Below are positions 8,904 to 17,451 of a DNA stretch of 35,259 nucleotides, piece after piece. A program made the position numbers and the translations under genes. Positions within the stretch are counted from its first letter, which is position 1. The number at the start of each line of letters is the position of its first letter. This DNA is from JBDKVA01 sp039679375 (GTDB lineage Bacteria; Bacillota; Clostridia; Acetivibrionales; DTU013): assembly GCA_039679375.1 (NCBI GenBank), contig JBDKVA010000200.1:1-35259 (forward strand), read 5' to 3'. The notes under the pieces are model-generated. The model saw nothing but the letters and a program-made list of their open reading frames with translations. It was not told where the DNA came from and did not search any database.

Positions 8904-9524
8904 TTACAGGCCGTCCGTAATCTTATCCTTGTACCGTACGCAGAATTCCGTAATTATCGGCTTTGCAACATTCCTGTTTTTTGACGCTGTCGTATTCTGA
9001 GCTGCAGGCTTAATAGAAAGCAAAATCCTTTTATTTATGTCGATATAATCAAAACGGGTAGGCATATAGTTGCTGGGTAAGGCTGCCACAGTAGCGGTAT
9101 CAAGCCCGCTCAATATTTCAGAGTAGCCGGTGGATTCCTCCGTTGCGTTTATGCCATTTTCAATGGTTCCATTACTCAGGCTTTTATAATAGAGACAGCC
9201 TCCGCTCACTTTCCAGATTCTGACGCTGTAGGTGCCTGTGTTTCCATCGTCGTCAGGCAGCCAGAGTGTCAGCACACTGGCTGTGATAGGGTCCACCGTT
9301 GCATCATAAACCACTTTGAATGCGGCAGCCTCTTCTACATCCTTGCGTATACGCTGGGTGACCTCCATCACCTTGCAGTGCTGATCCATGTATTTGCTGT
9401 AGCTGCCGAAGGATTGCACGCTGTACATGAATACGTTGAAGAGAAGCGGCGCCGTCATCGCTGCGACGGCAATCACGATAAGCAGCTCAATCAATCCTAT
9501 GCCCTTATTGTTTTTTATTTTCAT
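8904..9524 (-). CDS. Type IV minor prepilin (PilW/GspJ-like)
   Basis: Leader MKIKNNKG is followed by IGLIELLIVIAVAAMTAPLLF; cleavage after the Gly leaves Glu at +5. Of a TTG-ATG-ATG run, the ATG at 9524 sits six bases from AGGTGA and is preferred (206 aa). The helix is followed by FGSYSKYMDQHCKVMEVTQRIRKDVEEA, a pattern of GspJ/PilW-class pilins, and a mixed globular domain with tandem beta strands. It follows the major pilin gene after a GC-rich hairpin, so its level is probably below that of pilA. Exact minor pilin class is uncertain. Confidence 0.85.
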   Translation of the reverse strand: MKIKNNKGIGLIELLIVIAVAAMTAPLLFNVFMYSVQSFGSYSKYMDQHCKVMEVTQRIRKDVEEAAAFKVVYDATVDPITASVLTLWLPDDDGNTGTYSVRIWKVSGGCLYYKSLSNGTIENGINATEESTGYSEILSGLDTATVAALPSNYMPTRFDYIDINKRILLSIKPAAQNTTASKNRNVAKPIITEFCVRYKDKITDGL

Positions 9525-9552
9525 CATCAATCACCTGAATTTTTGTTTCACC

Positions 9553-9579
9553 CCCCGCCGCCGTTGTATGGCGGCGGGG
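9553..9579 (-). promoter_or_regulatory. GC-rich stem-loop directly after pilA
   Basis: CCCCGCCGCC (9553-9562) and GGCGGCGGGG (9570-9579) form a perfect 10-bp stem with a 7-base loop, 10 bases past the pilA stop codon. On the transcribed (minus) strand it is followed by GGTGAAACAAAA, with no U-tract, so it is not a normal intrinsic terminator. It may act as an mRNA 3'-end stabiliser or processing/attenuation point that raises pilA output relative to the minor pilins downstream. Confidence 0.7.
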
Positions 9580-9589
9580 AACTTGGCTT

Positions 9590-10150
9590 TTATACGTGAA
9601 CTGTCGTAATGCATTCTGCAGGGACTGTTGTTGGCTTTACTGTTACCGATTGTTTGTCCGGGTATATGTCAATCTTCCATCCTGCATATTTGCCTCCGTT
9701 GTCAGTATTCCACTGGGGTTTGTACGCATCTATATTCCTCCCTGAAGTAGTCGAGGTATCTTCAGGATATTTAGGAGATAATATTGGTCCATATGTATTG
9801 GGATCAATCTTTATTTCCTGAAGAAGGGCTTTTATCATTTCATCATCGTCTGTTAAATTAATACCTGCAGTTGTAGCAGCTCCCACTGTACCTTTAGTTA
9901 ACTTCCAGTCGCCCGAATCAACGCAGTATGTCATTATAGCCTTTTCTATGTTCCTTGCCTGTTGATCGTCAGCCCGCTTTTTACTGTTCACCAGTACTCC
10001 GCCGAACATGTTGAATGCTATTGCCGCCAGTACGCCCATTATAGCTATAACGATAAGAAGCTCGATCAGAGAGAAGCCTTTGTTGTTATTAAGTTTCTTT
10101 ACCTTTTTCACCCCCATTTTATTAAGTAGCTTTGTCATTGCCTTTTTCAT
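9590..10150 (-). CDS. pilA: Major type IV pilin
   Basis: The 186-aa prepilin has a long basic leader (25 residues ending NNNKG), then FSLIELLIVIAIMGVLAAIAF, the classic type IVa sequence with Phe at +1 and Glu at +5. Internal Met5 or Met12 starts are possible, but SD AAAGGTGG fits ATG 10150. The mature protein (about 161 aa) has Cys76 and Cys180 (precursor numbering), a possible C-terminal disulfide. The C-terminal part is rich in Thr, Pro and Tyr. It is the best match in the operon to a shaft-forming pilin: strongest consensus, good SD, GC hairpin after it. PilC lies upstream and a minor pilin downstream. Confidence 0.92.
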   Translation of the reverse strand: MKKAMTKLLNKMGVKKVKKLNNNKGFSLIELLIVIAIMGVLAAIAFNMFGGVLVNSKKRADDQQARNIEKAIMTYCVDSGDWKLTKGTVGAATTAGINLTDDDEMIKALLQEIKIDPNTYGPILSPKYPEDTSTTSGRNIDAYKPQWNTDNGGKYAGWKIDIYPDKQSVTVKPTTVPAECITTVHV

Positions 10151-10246
10151 TTAAAATACCACCTTTCAATTTGATTTTAATTTATAATAACGGCCTGCCT
10201 GATGCATACAAGCAGTGTTCCGGCATTATACGCCAACTTTCTTTTC

Positions 10247-11461
10247 CTACGCAGACATATTGTTATAAATGCTCATCATTGGATAAAGTACGCTTATGAT
10301 AATGAATGCCACAACCAGTGCCATTACGATAATGACTGCAGGTTCTATTAACGCCGCCAGTCTTTGAAGCGACGTTTCCACCTCCTGGTCGTAGAAATCC
10401 GCCGACTTATCGAGCGCATAGTCCAAGTTTCCCGATTCTTCGCCGATTTTTATCATGGAAATCACCATCGGCGGGAAATATTTCATGGCTGTCAACGGAA
10501 CCGTCAGGCCTTTTCCCTTTTTTATTTCTGTTATGACTTCTTCGATTTTTTCAGCTATAACAGCATTGCCCAATATCTTCTGCGTCACCTCCATACCCTG
10601 TATCAAAAGCACTCCGCTGGCCATCAGCGTGCCCAGCGTGCGCGTCAGCCTTGCCGTAACGATATTTTTAGTGACCTCCTTCATAACAGGCAGCCTGATT
10701 GCCAGTCTGCCGAAAAAACGCTTTCCGTCCTTCGTTTTCGAAAAACTTTTTATGCAGGCCACAAAGCCGATCACTCCTCCGATAGCCAGCCACCACCAGT
10801 TCTTGAAGAAATTGCTTACATCGATAAGTATCTTTGTGAAAGCGGGCATTTTCGTCCCAAAGCCCTCCAGTATCAAGGAAAACTGCGGAACGACGAATAC
10901 CATCATGATGATAATGACGGCAACTGCTATAACGGAAACAATAATCGGGTATGTAAGCGCGCTTTTTATTTTGTGGTTCATCTTGAATTCCTTCTCAAAA
11001 TGCTCCGCCATCCTGGCAAATACCCTGTCCAATTCTCCGCTGAGTTCGCCCGCCTCCACCATATTCACCAGAATATCCGGAAAGACGTTTCCCTGCCTCC
11101 TCATTGAATTGGAAAGCTGAATCCCCTTTTGTATATCCTCATAGAGTTCGTTTAAAACCATTTTCAATGTAGAATTCGTGGTCTGCTCCCTCATAACGTC
11201 CATGGCCGCCGATATGGGAACGCCGGCCTGCAGTATGATTGCAAACTGCCTGCAGAAGATTGCAAGGTCTTTTGTCCGGACTCTTTTTTGAAAAAGCTTG
11301 ATCTGGCTTATATCCGTAACTGCATTCTTCACTTTTATTTCCACAGGTGTAAACCCCTGTGTTTCCAAAGCCTGCGCTAATTCCTTCTCATTTGCAAATT
11401 TACTTTCGCCGGATAATGTTTTACCGGCCTGGTTTTTTACTCTGTATGTATATATTGGCAT
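10247..11461 (-). CDS. pilC: T4P inner-membrane platform protein PilC
   Basis: This 404-aa protein opens with MPIYTYRVKNQAGKTLSGE, the usual PilC/GspF start, and has two T2SSF domains (about residues 70-190 and 275-395), each with the pattern FCRQFAIILQAGVPI / TRTLGTLMASGVLLI. Three membrane segments are visible: about 170-192, 215-235 and 375-397, the last ending in IIISVLYPMMSIYNNMSA, as in the family. It couples the PilB/PilT ATPases to pilin extraction and insertion. It starts 11 bases after pilM. A possible TATAAT sits in the 96-base gap before pilA, without a convincing -35. Confidence 0.95.
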   Translation of the reverse strand: MPIYTYRVKNQAGKTLSGESKFANEKELAQALETQGFTPVEIKVKNAVTDISQIKLFQKRVRTKDLAIFCRQFAIILQAGVPISAAMDVMREQTTNSTLKMVLNELYEDIQKGIQLSNSMRRQGNVFPDILVNMVEAGELSGELDRVFARMAEHFEKEFKMNHKIKSALTYPIIVSVIAVAVIIIMMVFVVPQFSLILEGFGTKMPAFTKILIDVSNFFKNWWWLAIGGVIGFVACIKSFSKTKDGKRFFGRLAIRLPVMKEVTKNIVTARLTRTLGTLMASGVLLIQGMEVTQKILGNAVIAEKIEEVITEIKKGKGLTVPLTAMKYFPPMVISMIKIGEESGNLDYALDKSADFYDQEVETSLQRLAALIEPAVIIVMALVVAFIIISVLYPMMSIYNNMSA

Positions 11462-11472
11462 CAGGCGACCTC

Positions 11473-12585
11473 CTACAGCGCTGCTCCCAACGCATTTATA
11501 AGATAACTGACCTTTCCCGTATCAAGTGTTGAAGCAAACTCAATCCCATCTATTGTCATCTGGTTGATAGGATATGTAGGAGCTTTAAGGTTTTCCTCGA
11601 AATATTCCTTGAGTCCCTTCATCTGCGCTCCGCCTCCGATCAGGTATATTTTGCTTACATCCTCGCCGGCACAGCGCATTTTGTAGAAATCAAAACATAT
11701 GCGGATATTTCTTATCACTTCATTTATTACTCCCTTGGCCGCATTGCTGCACTGCCATTCCAGTTCGTTATTGAGATCGTTTGTGCTTACGAGCCCATAC
11801 ATTTTTTTGTACCGTTCAGCCCAATCCTCCAGATTTTTCTCAAGATTGAGCGACTTGAAAATAGCCTGGTCTATGTTGCTGCTCCCCAAAAGCGTCACCC
11901 TGTTAAATTCGGGCACCTTGTTCTTCAATACATTGACTATGGTTGTTTCGGATCCCAGATCGATGACCGCTACAGTATCCGAGTACTGCCTTCTGGAATT
12001 TCTCTGTTTCCTGTCCCACTCTTCCGCTTCCGCGCTTGTTACATTTTTCTTGAAGAATTTTGAAACACTGTTGGCCGGTATGTCGACCGAAAGCGCTTTC
12101 AGGTTCATTTCATTGAGCAGTTCAAGATAGCTGTTGATGATTTTCTTTGAAACAGCAGTTACAAAGACCTTTATCTCTTCCGCCTCGCCGTTGTTGACTG
12201 TCCCCAGCACCTTGAAATCCACTTTGTGCTCATCAAGATTTATTGGCAGACTCACAATGATTTCATCCCAGATTCTGCTGTTCTGTTCGCTTTCGGGAAC
12301 CTTCTCCACCATAATGATCCTGGTGATAATGTTTGTACCTGAGATGACGATTTTGGCGCCCTTTGCCGTTAAATTGCAGTCTCTGATGATTGTCAATACC
12401 TCTTTCCTTACGCGTTCCTTATCCTTTATGGCGCCATTCTTGATACATCCTTTGGGTGTTGTGCCAATGCCGTAATTGACTATCATCAAATCCTCGCTAT
12501 TTCTCTTTTGCCTGACCTGTGCGATCTTGATGTACTTGAATCCGATATCTATAGTCAGATAGTCTGTAGATGGCAGTAGATTCAT
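11473..12585 (-). CDS. pilM: PilM, actin-like cytoplasmic T4P assembly protein
   Basis: ATG 12585 is preferred (370 aa, MNLLPSTDYLTIDIG) because SD GAGGTG lies seven bases upstream; a longer frame to 12630 would overlap pilT. The FtsA/actin-like ATPase signatures are present: phosphate-1 TIDIGFKYIKIAQV near residue 10, phosphate-2 AVIDLGSETTIVNV near 180, and adenosine motif IYLIGGGAQMKGL near 310. PilM binds the N-terminal tail of PilN and connects the motor complex to the alignment complex. It lies between pilT and pilC. Confidence 0.93.
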   Translation of the reverse strand: MNLLPSTDYLTIDIGFKYIKIAQVRQKRNSEDLMIVNYGIGTTPKGCIKNGAIKDKERVRKEVLTIIRDCNLTAKGAKIVISGTNIITRIIMVEKVPESEQNSRIWDEIIVSLPINLDEHKVDFKVLGTVNNGEAEEIKVFVTAVSKKIINSYLELLNEMNLKALSVDIPANSVSKFFKKNVTSAEAEEWDRKQRNSRRQYSDTVAVIDLGSETTIVNVLKNKVPEFNRVTLLGSSNIDQAIFKSLNLEKNLEDWAERYKKMYGLVSTNDLNNELEWQCSNAAKGVINEVIRNIRICFDFYKMRCAGEDVSKIYLIGGGAQMKGLKEYFEENLKAPTYPINQMTIDGIEFASTLDTGKVSYLINALGAAL

Positions 12586-12619
12586 ATTCACACACCTCGT
12601 TTTTATATTTAATTCAAGA

Positions 12620-13675
12620 TTAACCTGCAATAAGTTTTTTCAGTGTATCCTGGTCTATTGCGTATTGAACGGCGCTGTTGTAGTCAATTATATTGTCCCT
12701 GTACAATCCTGCTATACAGCTGTCCATGCTGTGCATTCCAAATTGCATTCCTGTCTGGATGCTCGAATTGATTTGAGGTATTCTTGACTCTCTGATGAGG
12801 TTTGATATTGCGGATGTCATGATCATCACCTCTGTTGCAACCACCCGTCCCTTGCCGCCTTTCTTCTTTATGAGCTGCTGTGACACTATTCCCTGAAGTA
12901 TTGTGGAAAGCTGGCTTCTTACCTGCGACTGCTGGTGCGGCGGAAATACGTCGATAACCCTGTCTATCGTTTTAGCCGACCCGACGGTGTGCAGCGTAGA
13001 AAACACAAGGTGTCCCGTTTCAGCCGCTGTAAGGGCTGTTGCAATTGTCTCCTGATCCCTCATTTCACCGATGAGTATGACGTCAGGATCCTCTCTCAAT
13101 ACGGCTCTCATCGCATCCGCATAACTATTGGTATCCTGTCCTATCTCTCTCTGGTTGACAACACTTCTGTTATGCCTGTGCAAGAATTCAATCGGATCTT
13201 CAATTGTAACGATATGGCACCTTTTTTTACTGTTAATCAAATCGATCATCGCTGCCAGCGTAGTCGATTTGCCGCTGCCCGTAGGTCCGGTCACAAGTAC
13301 CAGTCCTCTTTGCAGGCCGGCAAGGTTATGTACGGTCTCCGGTAAACCCAGTGTCTCTATTTTGGGTATCTCGCTTGGAATGACCCTTGCCGCCAATGCC
13401 AATGTCGCCCTTTGCCTGAAAACATTAATCCTGAATCTGCCGGATCCGCTGATGGAATAGGACAAGTCTGCCTGCCCTTTCTGCGTCATCGTTTCCCATA
13501 GGTCATCCCTCATGCATTTTCTGCTCAATTCCTCACAATCCTGGGGCGTCAGAGCCGCCTCATTCAGGTAGGCCAAATCACCGTGAATCCTCACCACCGG
13601 CGGAATCCCCGTGCACAGGTGAAGGTCGGACGCCCCATATGCAACAGTCTGTTCCAATAAATAATCCAGTTCCAT
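12620..13675 (-). CDS. pilT: PilT, pilus retraction ATPase
   Basis: The start at ATG 13675 (MELDYLLEQTV, 351 aa) follows GGGAGGG by ten bases and matches the family N-terminus (L..A...GASDLHL). Walker A GPTGSGKST, the Asp box, Walker B-region DPDVILIGEMRD, and the TGHLVFSTLHT histidine box are intact, as is the PilT-type sequence DRVIDVFPPHQQSQVRSQL. The family C-terminal AGLIREGK motif is not recognisable. PilT depolymerises the filament for twitching and retraction. It sits directly after pilB, so extension and retraction motors are made from the same transcript. Confidence 0.95.
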   Translation of the reverse strand: MELDYLLEQTVAYGASDLHLCTGIPPVVRIHGDLAYLNEAALTPQDCEELSRKCMRDDLWETMTQKGQADLSYSISGSGRFRINVFRQRATLALAARVIPSEIPKIETLGLPETVHNLAGLQRGLVLVTGPTGSGKSTTLAAMIDLINSKKRCHIVTIEDPIEFLHRHNRSVVNQREIGQDTNSYADAMRAVLREDPDVILIGEMRDQETIATALTAAETGHLVFSTLHTVGSAKTIDRVIDVFPPHQQSQVRSQLSTILQGIVSQQLIKKKGGKGRVVATEVMIMTSAISNLIRESRIPQINSSIQTGMQFGMHSMDSCIAGLYRDNIIDYNSAVQYAIDQDTLKKLIAG

Positions 13676-13761
13676 AAATAATAGTCCCTCCCGGTGGTTT
13701 GCAGCAGGCGCTGCAAATCCACTTCCTTGATTTATGGCCTGCACACCCTAGCCAGCATACC

Positions 13762-16059
13762 CTACAGGCCATCTGGTGCATATGTCACCCTGAATAGCTC
13801 ATCCATGGTAGTTACGCCCTGCAATACAAGCTTGCTGCAATTGTCCCTCAAAGTCTTCATCCCGTTTCTGACAGCGGACTCCTTTATCACATTGGCAGGT
13901 GAATTCCTTGAAATCAGTTCAACCATATCATTGCTGACGATCATGATTTCATAAATGGCTATTCTTCCTTTGTAACCTGTGTTATTGCATTCCGGACATC
14001 CAACAGCTTTTTTTATTTTCACATCATCCTCTTCAGCCACTTTCAGAACCATTCTTTCACCGGCATTTGGAGAGTACTCCTCCAAGCACTTCGTGCAAAG
14101 CCTTCTTACCAGCCTCTGGGCTATTACGCCGACCAGGCTGGATGAAATCATGTACGGCTCGACTCCCATGTCAACCATCCTCGTAATTGTACTGGCAGCG
14201 TCATTTGTATGAAGCGTGCTTAAAACGAGATGGCCTGTAATAGCGGCGCGCATTGCAATGTCGGCGGTTTCTCCGTCCCTGATCTCTCCGACCATTATGA
14301 TGTCGGGGTCCTGTCTCAGGAAAGATCGTAATGCCGCTGCAAAATTCAGTCCGGCCTTGCTGTTTACCTGTACCTGGTTAATTCCGCGTATAGTGCATTC
14401 CACAGGATCCTCAACCGTAAGTATGTTAATATTGGGTTTGCACAGTTCCTTTAAAGCAGTGTAAAGAGTAGTGGATTTACCGCTTCCCGTAGGTCCTGTA
14501 ACAAGAACGATACCATGAGGGTGCGCAAGAATACTGTCGAATTTCTGCAGATCGTCTTCGAAGAAGCCCAACTCCTGCTTTCCCATATTGAAGCCTTCCT
14601 TGTCCGCCAGCCTTATAACAGCCTTCTCTCCGAACATTGTAGGAAGTATGGACACACGCATATCAAACTCGCGGTTGTCGATTTTTATTGATATTCTGCC
14701 ATCCTGCGGGAGCCTCTTTTCAGCAATATTCAATCCGCTTATGATCTTAATGCGGGCAATCAGAGCCGGATGGATCTTGCGATCCTGCTTCATGACTTCC
14801 ACAAGCTGTCCGTCTATCCTGTTCCTCACCAGAACACAATCTTCGTATGGCTCTATATGTATATCGCTTGACCTGCTGTGCACCGCCTTGCTGAATATCA
14901 GATTGACCATCTTTACAATCGGAGCATTCTGTACAGTGCTTACATCTACAGTCTCCTCTATGGAATCGTCATGGATCTCTATATCAATTTCCTCATTTAT
15001 CTTTTTGATTTCTGCCTCAAGGTCGATCGGCTTCCTGTTGTTTTCGGCATCTTTAAGACCTGCGGAATTCTTTTTATCCTTCGCGTCCTTCGGCTTTCTT
15101 TTTTCAAGGAATTCCTCGATGTCGGACGGCTCGGCAAGAACAGGGTATATTTCCATACCGGTGGCCAGCCTCATATCGTCGATGGAAAAAATATTAGCAG
15201 GGTCACTCATAGCAACTTTTAATATCATTCCGTCCTTTTCCAGAGGAATGGCAAGATATCTGCGGGAGAGCCTTTCATTCATGAGTGATAAAATCTCTTC
15301 GGGTATATTCATATCCGTCAGTTCAATACATGGCATTCCCGTCCTTTTTTCCAGCATCTCATACAAGGTTTTCTTTTCAATTATTTTTTCCTTGTCAAGA
15401 ATATCCGCAATACGTCCGCCGCCGCCTTCATGAGTATCCAAGACTTTATCCAGCTGCTCTATCGTTATAAGGCCTTCTTCCGTTAAAAGCTTCAATATAC
15501 TTTTGTTCATGTATGACAAGTTTTCGCTTTCTTTTTCCAGCGCTTTAGCTACTTTTTTTATTGCAGGCTGATTTTTGGATAATTCCGTACTAACAGGCTC
15601 AATAAAAGGTTCATGCAGCTTTTTCTCTTCATAGAACTTGTCTATAAGAGTCTTTATTTGATCCGGTTCCGCATAAACCGGTTTTATTTCCATATTTGCA
15701 GCAATGCGGAGATCATCCAGAGCAAAAATGTCTCCGGGATCGGCCATGGCAACAATAAGCTTATTTTCGGCAATATCAACCGGCATCAGGTTATGCTTCA
15801 AAGCAAGGCTCTTTGGTATTTTTCTTTCTGCAAGTGAACCATTCAGCTCGAATCCGTCAAGGTCCAGGAATTCCACGCCTATGGATTTTGCCTTTGCCGC
15901 GCAAATATCCTTGTTTGTGACAAAATTCTGCTCCCTTAGAACATCCTCGAGCTTTTGCCCTGTTTTTTTCTGAATGCTCCAGGCCTCCTTGAGTTTATCA
16001 AGCTTCAGAATGCCATCCTCTAAAAGGATTTCATCAATTTTATCTTCAAGTTCTATCAT
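13762..16059 (-). CDS. pilB: PilB, pilus extension ATPase with two MshEN-type N-terminal domains
   Basis: ATG 16059 (MIELEDKIDEIL, 765 aa) is preceded by AAAGAGG at the right distance; the longer frame would need TTG 16077. Two tandem GSPII_E/MshEN domains cover about residues 1-150 and 180-330 (repeated elements such as ADPGDIFALDDLRIA and SDPANIFSIDDMRLA). A charged linker (about 330-360) leads to the GspE/PilB ATPase with GPTGSGKSTTLYTAL, DPDIIMVGEIRDGET, TGHLVLSTLHTNDA and a Zn tetracysteine (CTKC ... CPEC). MshEN domains in some homologues bind c-di-GMP and tune the ATPase. First gene of the operon, behind a sigma-A promoter. Most PilB proteins are about 560 aa with one such domain; the length excess is the second copy. 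Confidence 0.95.
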   Translation of the reverse strand: MIELEDKIDEILLEDGILKLDKLKEAWSIQKKTGQKLEDVLREQNFVTNKDICAAKAKSIGVEFLDLDGFELNGSLAERKIPKSLALKHNLMPVDIAENKLIVAMADPGDIFALDDLRIAANMEIKPVYAEPDQIKTLIDKFYEEKKLHEPFIEPVSTELSKNQPAIKKVAKALEKESENLSYMNKSILKLLTEEGLITIEQLDKVLDTHEGGGGRIADILDKEKIIEKKTLYEMLEKRTGMPCIELTDMNIPEEILSLMNERLSRRYLAIPLEKDGMILKVAMSDPANIFSIDDMRLATGMEIYPVLAEPSDIEEFLEKRKPKDAKDKKNSAGLKDAENNRKPIDLEAEIKKINEEIDIEIHDDSIEETVDVSTVQNAPIVKMVNLIFSKAVHSRSSDIHIEPYEDCVLVRNRIDGQLVEVMKQDRKIHPALIARIKIISGLNIAEKRLPQDGRISIKIDNREFDMRVSILPTMFGEKAVIRLADKEGFNMGKQELGFFEDDLQKFDSILAHPHGIVLVTGPTGSGKSTTLYTALKELCKPNINILTVEDPVECTIRGINQVQVNSKAGLNFAAALRSFLRQDPDIIMVGEIRDGETADIAMRAAITGHLVLSTLHTNDAASTITRMVDMGVEPYMISSSLVGVIAQRLVRRLCTKCLEEYSPNAGERMVLKVAEEDDVKIKKAVGCPECNNTGYKGRIAIYEIMIVSNDMVELISRNSPANVIKESAVRNGMKTLRDNCSKLVLQGVTTMDELFRVTYAPDGL

Positions 16060-16097
16060 GATTACCTCTTTAGACAAAATCTGCTATATTCATCCTT

Positions 16098-16126
16098 ATT
16101 ATATTGGTCGCTGCAAATATTGTTAA
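16098..16126 (-). promoter_or_regulatory. Sigma-A-type promoter of the T4P operon
   Basis: On the minus strand TTAACA (16121-16126) and TATAAT (16098-16103) are separated by 17 bases. Expected transcription starts near 16091, leaving a leader of only about 32 bases before the pilB ATG. That leader is too short for a riboswitch. Confidence 0.7.
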
Positions 16127-16353
16127 TAATTAAAATGTCTTATTTTGTATAATAATGTTTTCCTATACAATAATAGGCTATAATTTTAATATAACATGAT
16201 TGTTTGTACATACATAATTATGTCAGAATGTTAAAGACCGGAATCCATATGTATTTCATAACAAAAATACAATATAGGACCATTAATGAGTTTAGGATGG
16301 ATAATGTTTTTATGTTAACTGAGCCAATATCAGTAAATATTTAAATACAAATA
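16127..16353. other. AT-rich intergenic stretch
   Basis: About 230 bases between the pilB promoter and the terminator at 16354. It is strongly AT-rich (for example TATACAATAATAGGCTATAA). I see no gene, RNA family or convincing regulatory site. Confidence 0.6.
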
Positions 16354-16389
16354 GAGGCTACCTAAAGCACCAGTCTTTAGGATAGCCTC
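16354..16389 (-). terminator. Probable intrinsic terminator downstream of the repeat array
   Basis: GAGGCTA-C-CTAAAG (16354-16367) pairs with CTTTAG-GA-TAGCCTC (16375-16389) around a 7-base loop, with one small internal mismatch. On the minus strand the stem is followed by TATTTGTATTT, moderately U-rich. It would end a minus-strand transcript crossing the 21-bp repeats. Confidence 0.6.
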
Positions 16390-16439
16390 CGTTAAGCAAA
16401 GAACATAACGATCTACCTTGCACCACTATGGATAACTTA

Positions 16440-16809
16440 TTACCAGGCCACGATCTTCCGACCATGACCCAGCAGTTCATAACCCATAATAATGGTTCGT
16501 TCGACCCTGCATAATACCTTCACAGCCATATACAACCTCACGGCTGCATATGACCATTACGGCACTATGCAGAATCTTCGCTCGACCCTGTATGATAAGT
16601 TGGAACCCTATTATAATCAAAGCAAGCCGACCATAATAGAACCTTTCCCCACCATACAGAATCTTCCCTCCGACTGCATACAAGCCTTTCAGCCTGTATA
16701 CAATCTTTGGCCGACCCATATACGTCCCTTTCGGAACATATATAAGTCTTGGCTCAACCGTTATGTTCCTTACGCTATTAATATGTCCAGGCAGAAAGTT
16801 TTCATTCAT
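16440..16809 (-). pseudogene. Possible heptapeptide-repeat protein, frameshifted near the 3' end
   Basis: Read on the minus strand from ATG 16809, the 21-bp repeats translate as heptapeptides of the type (K/R)I(V/L)YGG(R/E): KIVYRLK, KILYGGE, RFYYGRL, QLIIQGR, EVVYGCE. The frame stops at 16477 just after one repeat unit that is 22 bases long. In the next frame the pattern resumes (GYELLGH GRKIVAW) and ends with TAA at 16440-16442, 50 bases before a terminator. The SD-like AGAAAGG abuts the ATG with no spacing, which argues against efficient translation. It may be a decayed gene, a sequencing slip, or a repeat RNA that is not translated. The plus strand is also open here, as expected of any 21-bp period. 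No family recognised. Confidence 0.35.
16441..16795 (-). repeat. Array of about 16 degenerate 21-bp tandem repeats
   Basis: From 16502 the plus strand divides into consecutive 21-base units (16502, 16523, 16544 and so on to about 16774, with a weaker last unit to 16795). The rough plus-strand consensus is CCGACC-TATACAATCTTTC. Two more units lie at 16441 and 16462; the unit between (16483-16504) has 22 bases. Units diverge by many substitutions but keep the length, which suggests past selection for a 7-codon period. Confidence 0.75.
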
Positions 16810-16877
16810 CCTTTCTACATGCAATTTTTTCTAAAATAGATTTTACTGCAACAAGCCGGTTAAGTTCCTTTTATGAT

Positions 16878-17354
16878 TCAATCGTTGACTTTATTCAAAA
16901 GTCTATTCGCATCACAACCAAAATTGTAAAGGTACGGCCTTCCTCTTTTATCCAGTATTAATACATAAGGCGTGCCCTCCTCAGGATAAACGATATACAT
17001 TTTATCGATCGCCTTAATACCACAATTGTTCAGCCATTTATTCCTGACATTCAGATCCGGCTCAAAAGGAATTTTAATGATATTTCCTTTTTCAGGGATG
17101 GCATTTGCTTTCAAATAATAACCCGTAATCCCTTTTATGATTTTCTTTGATTCAGCCAAAACAGCGTCGTCAACCGGAGTCATCTTTATTACACAGCCTT
17201 TTCCGATATCAAACAATTCAACATTCAAACGGGTATTGACGGATGCCTGACATGATTGCACGCAGTAATGATATATGCTATAGCAAAGCATAATACCCAG
17301 TACAGCGGCTATTACAGTTTTCAATCTGTTTCCGTTCAGCGTTAAAATCATCAT
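16878..17354 (-). CDS. Membrane-anchored protein of unknown function
   Basis: The start is placed at ATG 17354 (158 aa), six bases after AAAGGGTG; a GTG at 17363 is the alternative. One N-terminal membrane helix (LKTVIAAVLGIMLCYSIYHYC) is followed by an outside domain of about 125 residues containing several cysteines (YCVQSC, KGCVIKM, NNCGIK, FGCDA), which could form disulfides. I recognise no family. It lies downstream of trkH in the same direction, about 95 bases away, so it could be co-transcribed with the potassium system, or stand alone. Confidence 0.65.
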   Translation of the reverse strand: MMILTLNGNRLKTVIAAVLGIMLCYSIYHYCVQSCQASVNTRLNVELFDIGKGCVIKMTPVDDAVLAESKKIIKGITGYYLKANAIPEKGNIIKIPFEPDLNVRNKWLNNCGIKAIDKMYIVYPEEGTPYVLILDKRGRPYLYNFGCDANRLLNKVND

Positions 17355-17451
17355 TGGCAGCACCCTTTTCGATGTACAGGATCCATTCAGCTATTTTCAG
17401 CATTAATGGAATATTGTATGACAAAGGGCGCCGGTATAGTACAGGTAAATG

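Noticed and set aside
14588..15433. 281-codon plus-strand open frame
   Set aside because: It is antisense to pilB, whose domains cover the same bases with clear family motifs.
16060..16097. c-di-GMP riboswitch before the pilus operon
   Set aside because: The predicted leader is only about 32 bases and has no aptamer motifs.
16441..16795. CRISPR array
   Set aside because: Units are contiguous 21-bp repeats with no spacers, diverge strongly, and no cas genes are present.
16492..16839. Plus-strand open frame across the 21-bp repeats
   Set aside because: Any 21-bp period tends to be open on both strands; there is no SD, and the terminator at 16354 serves the minus strand.
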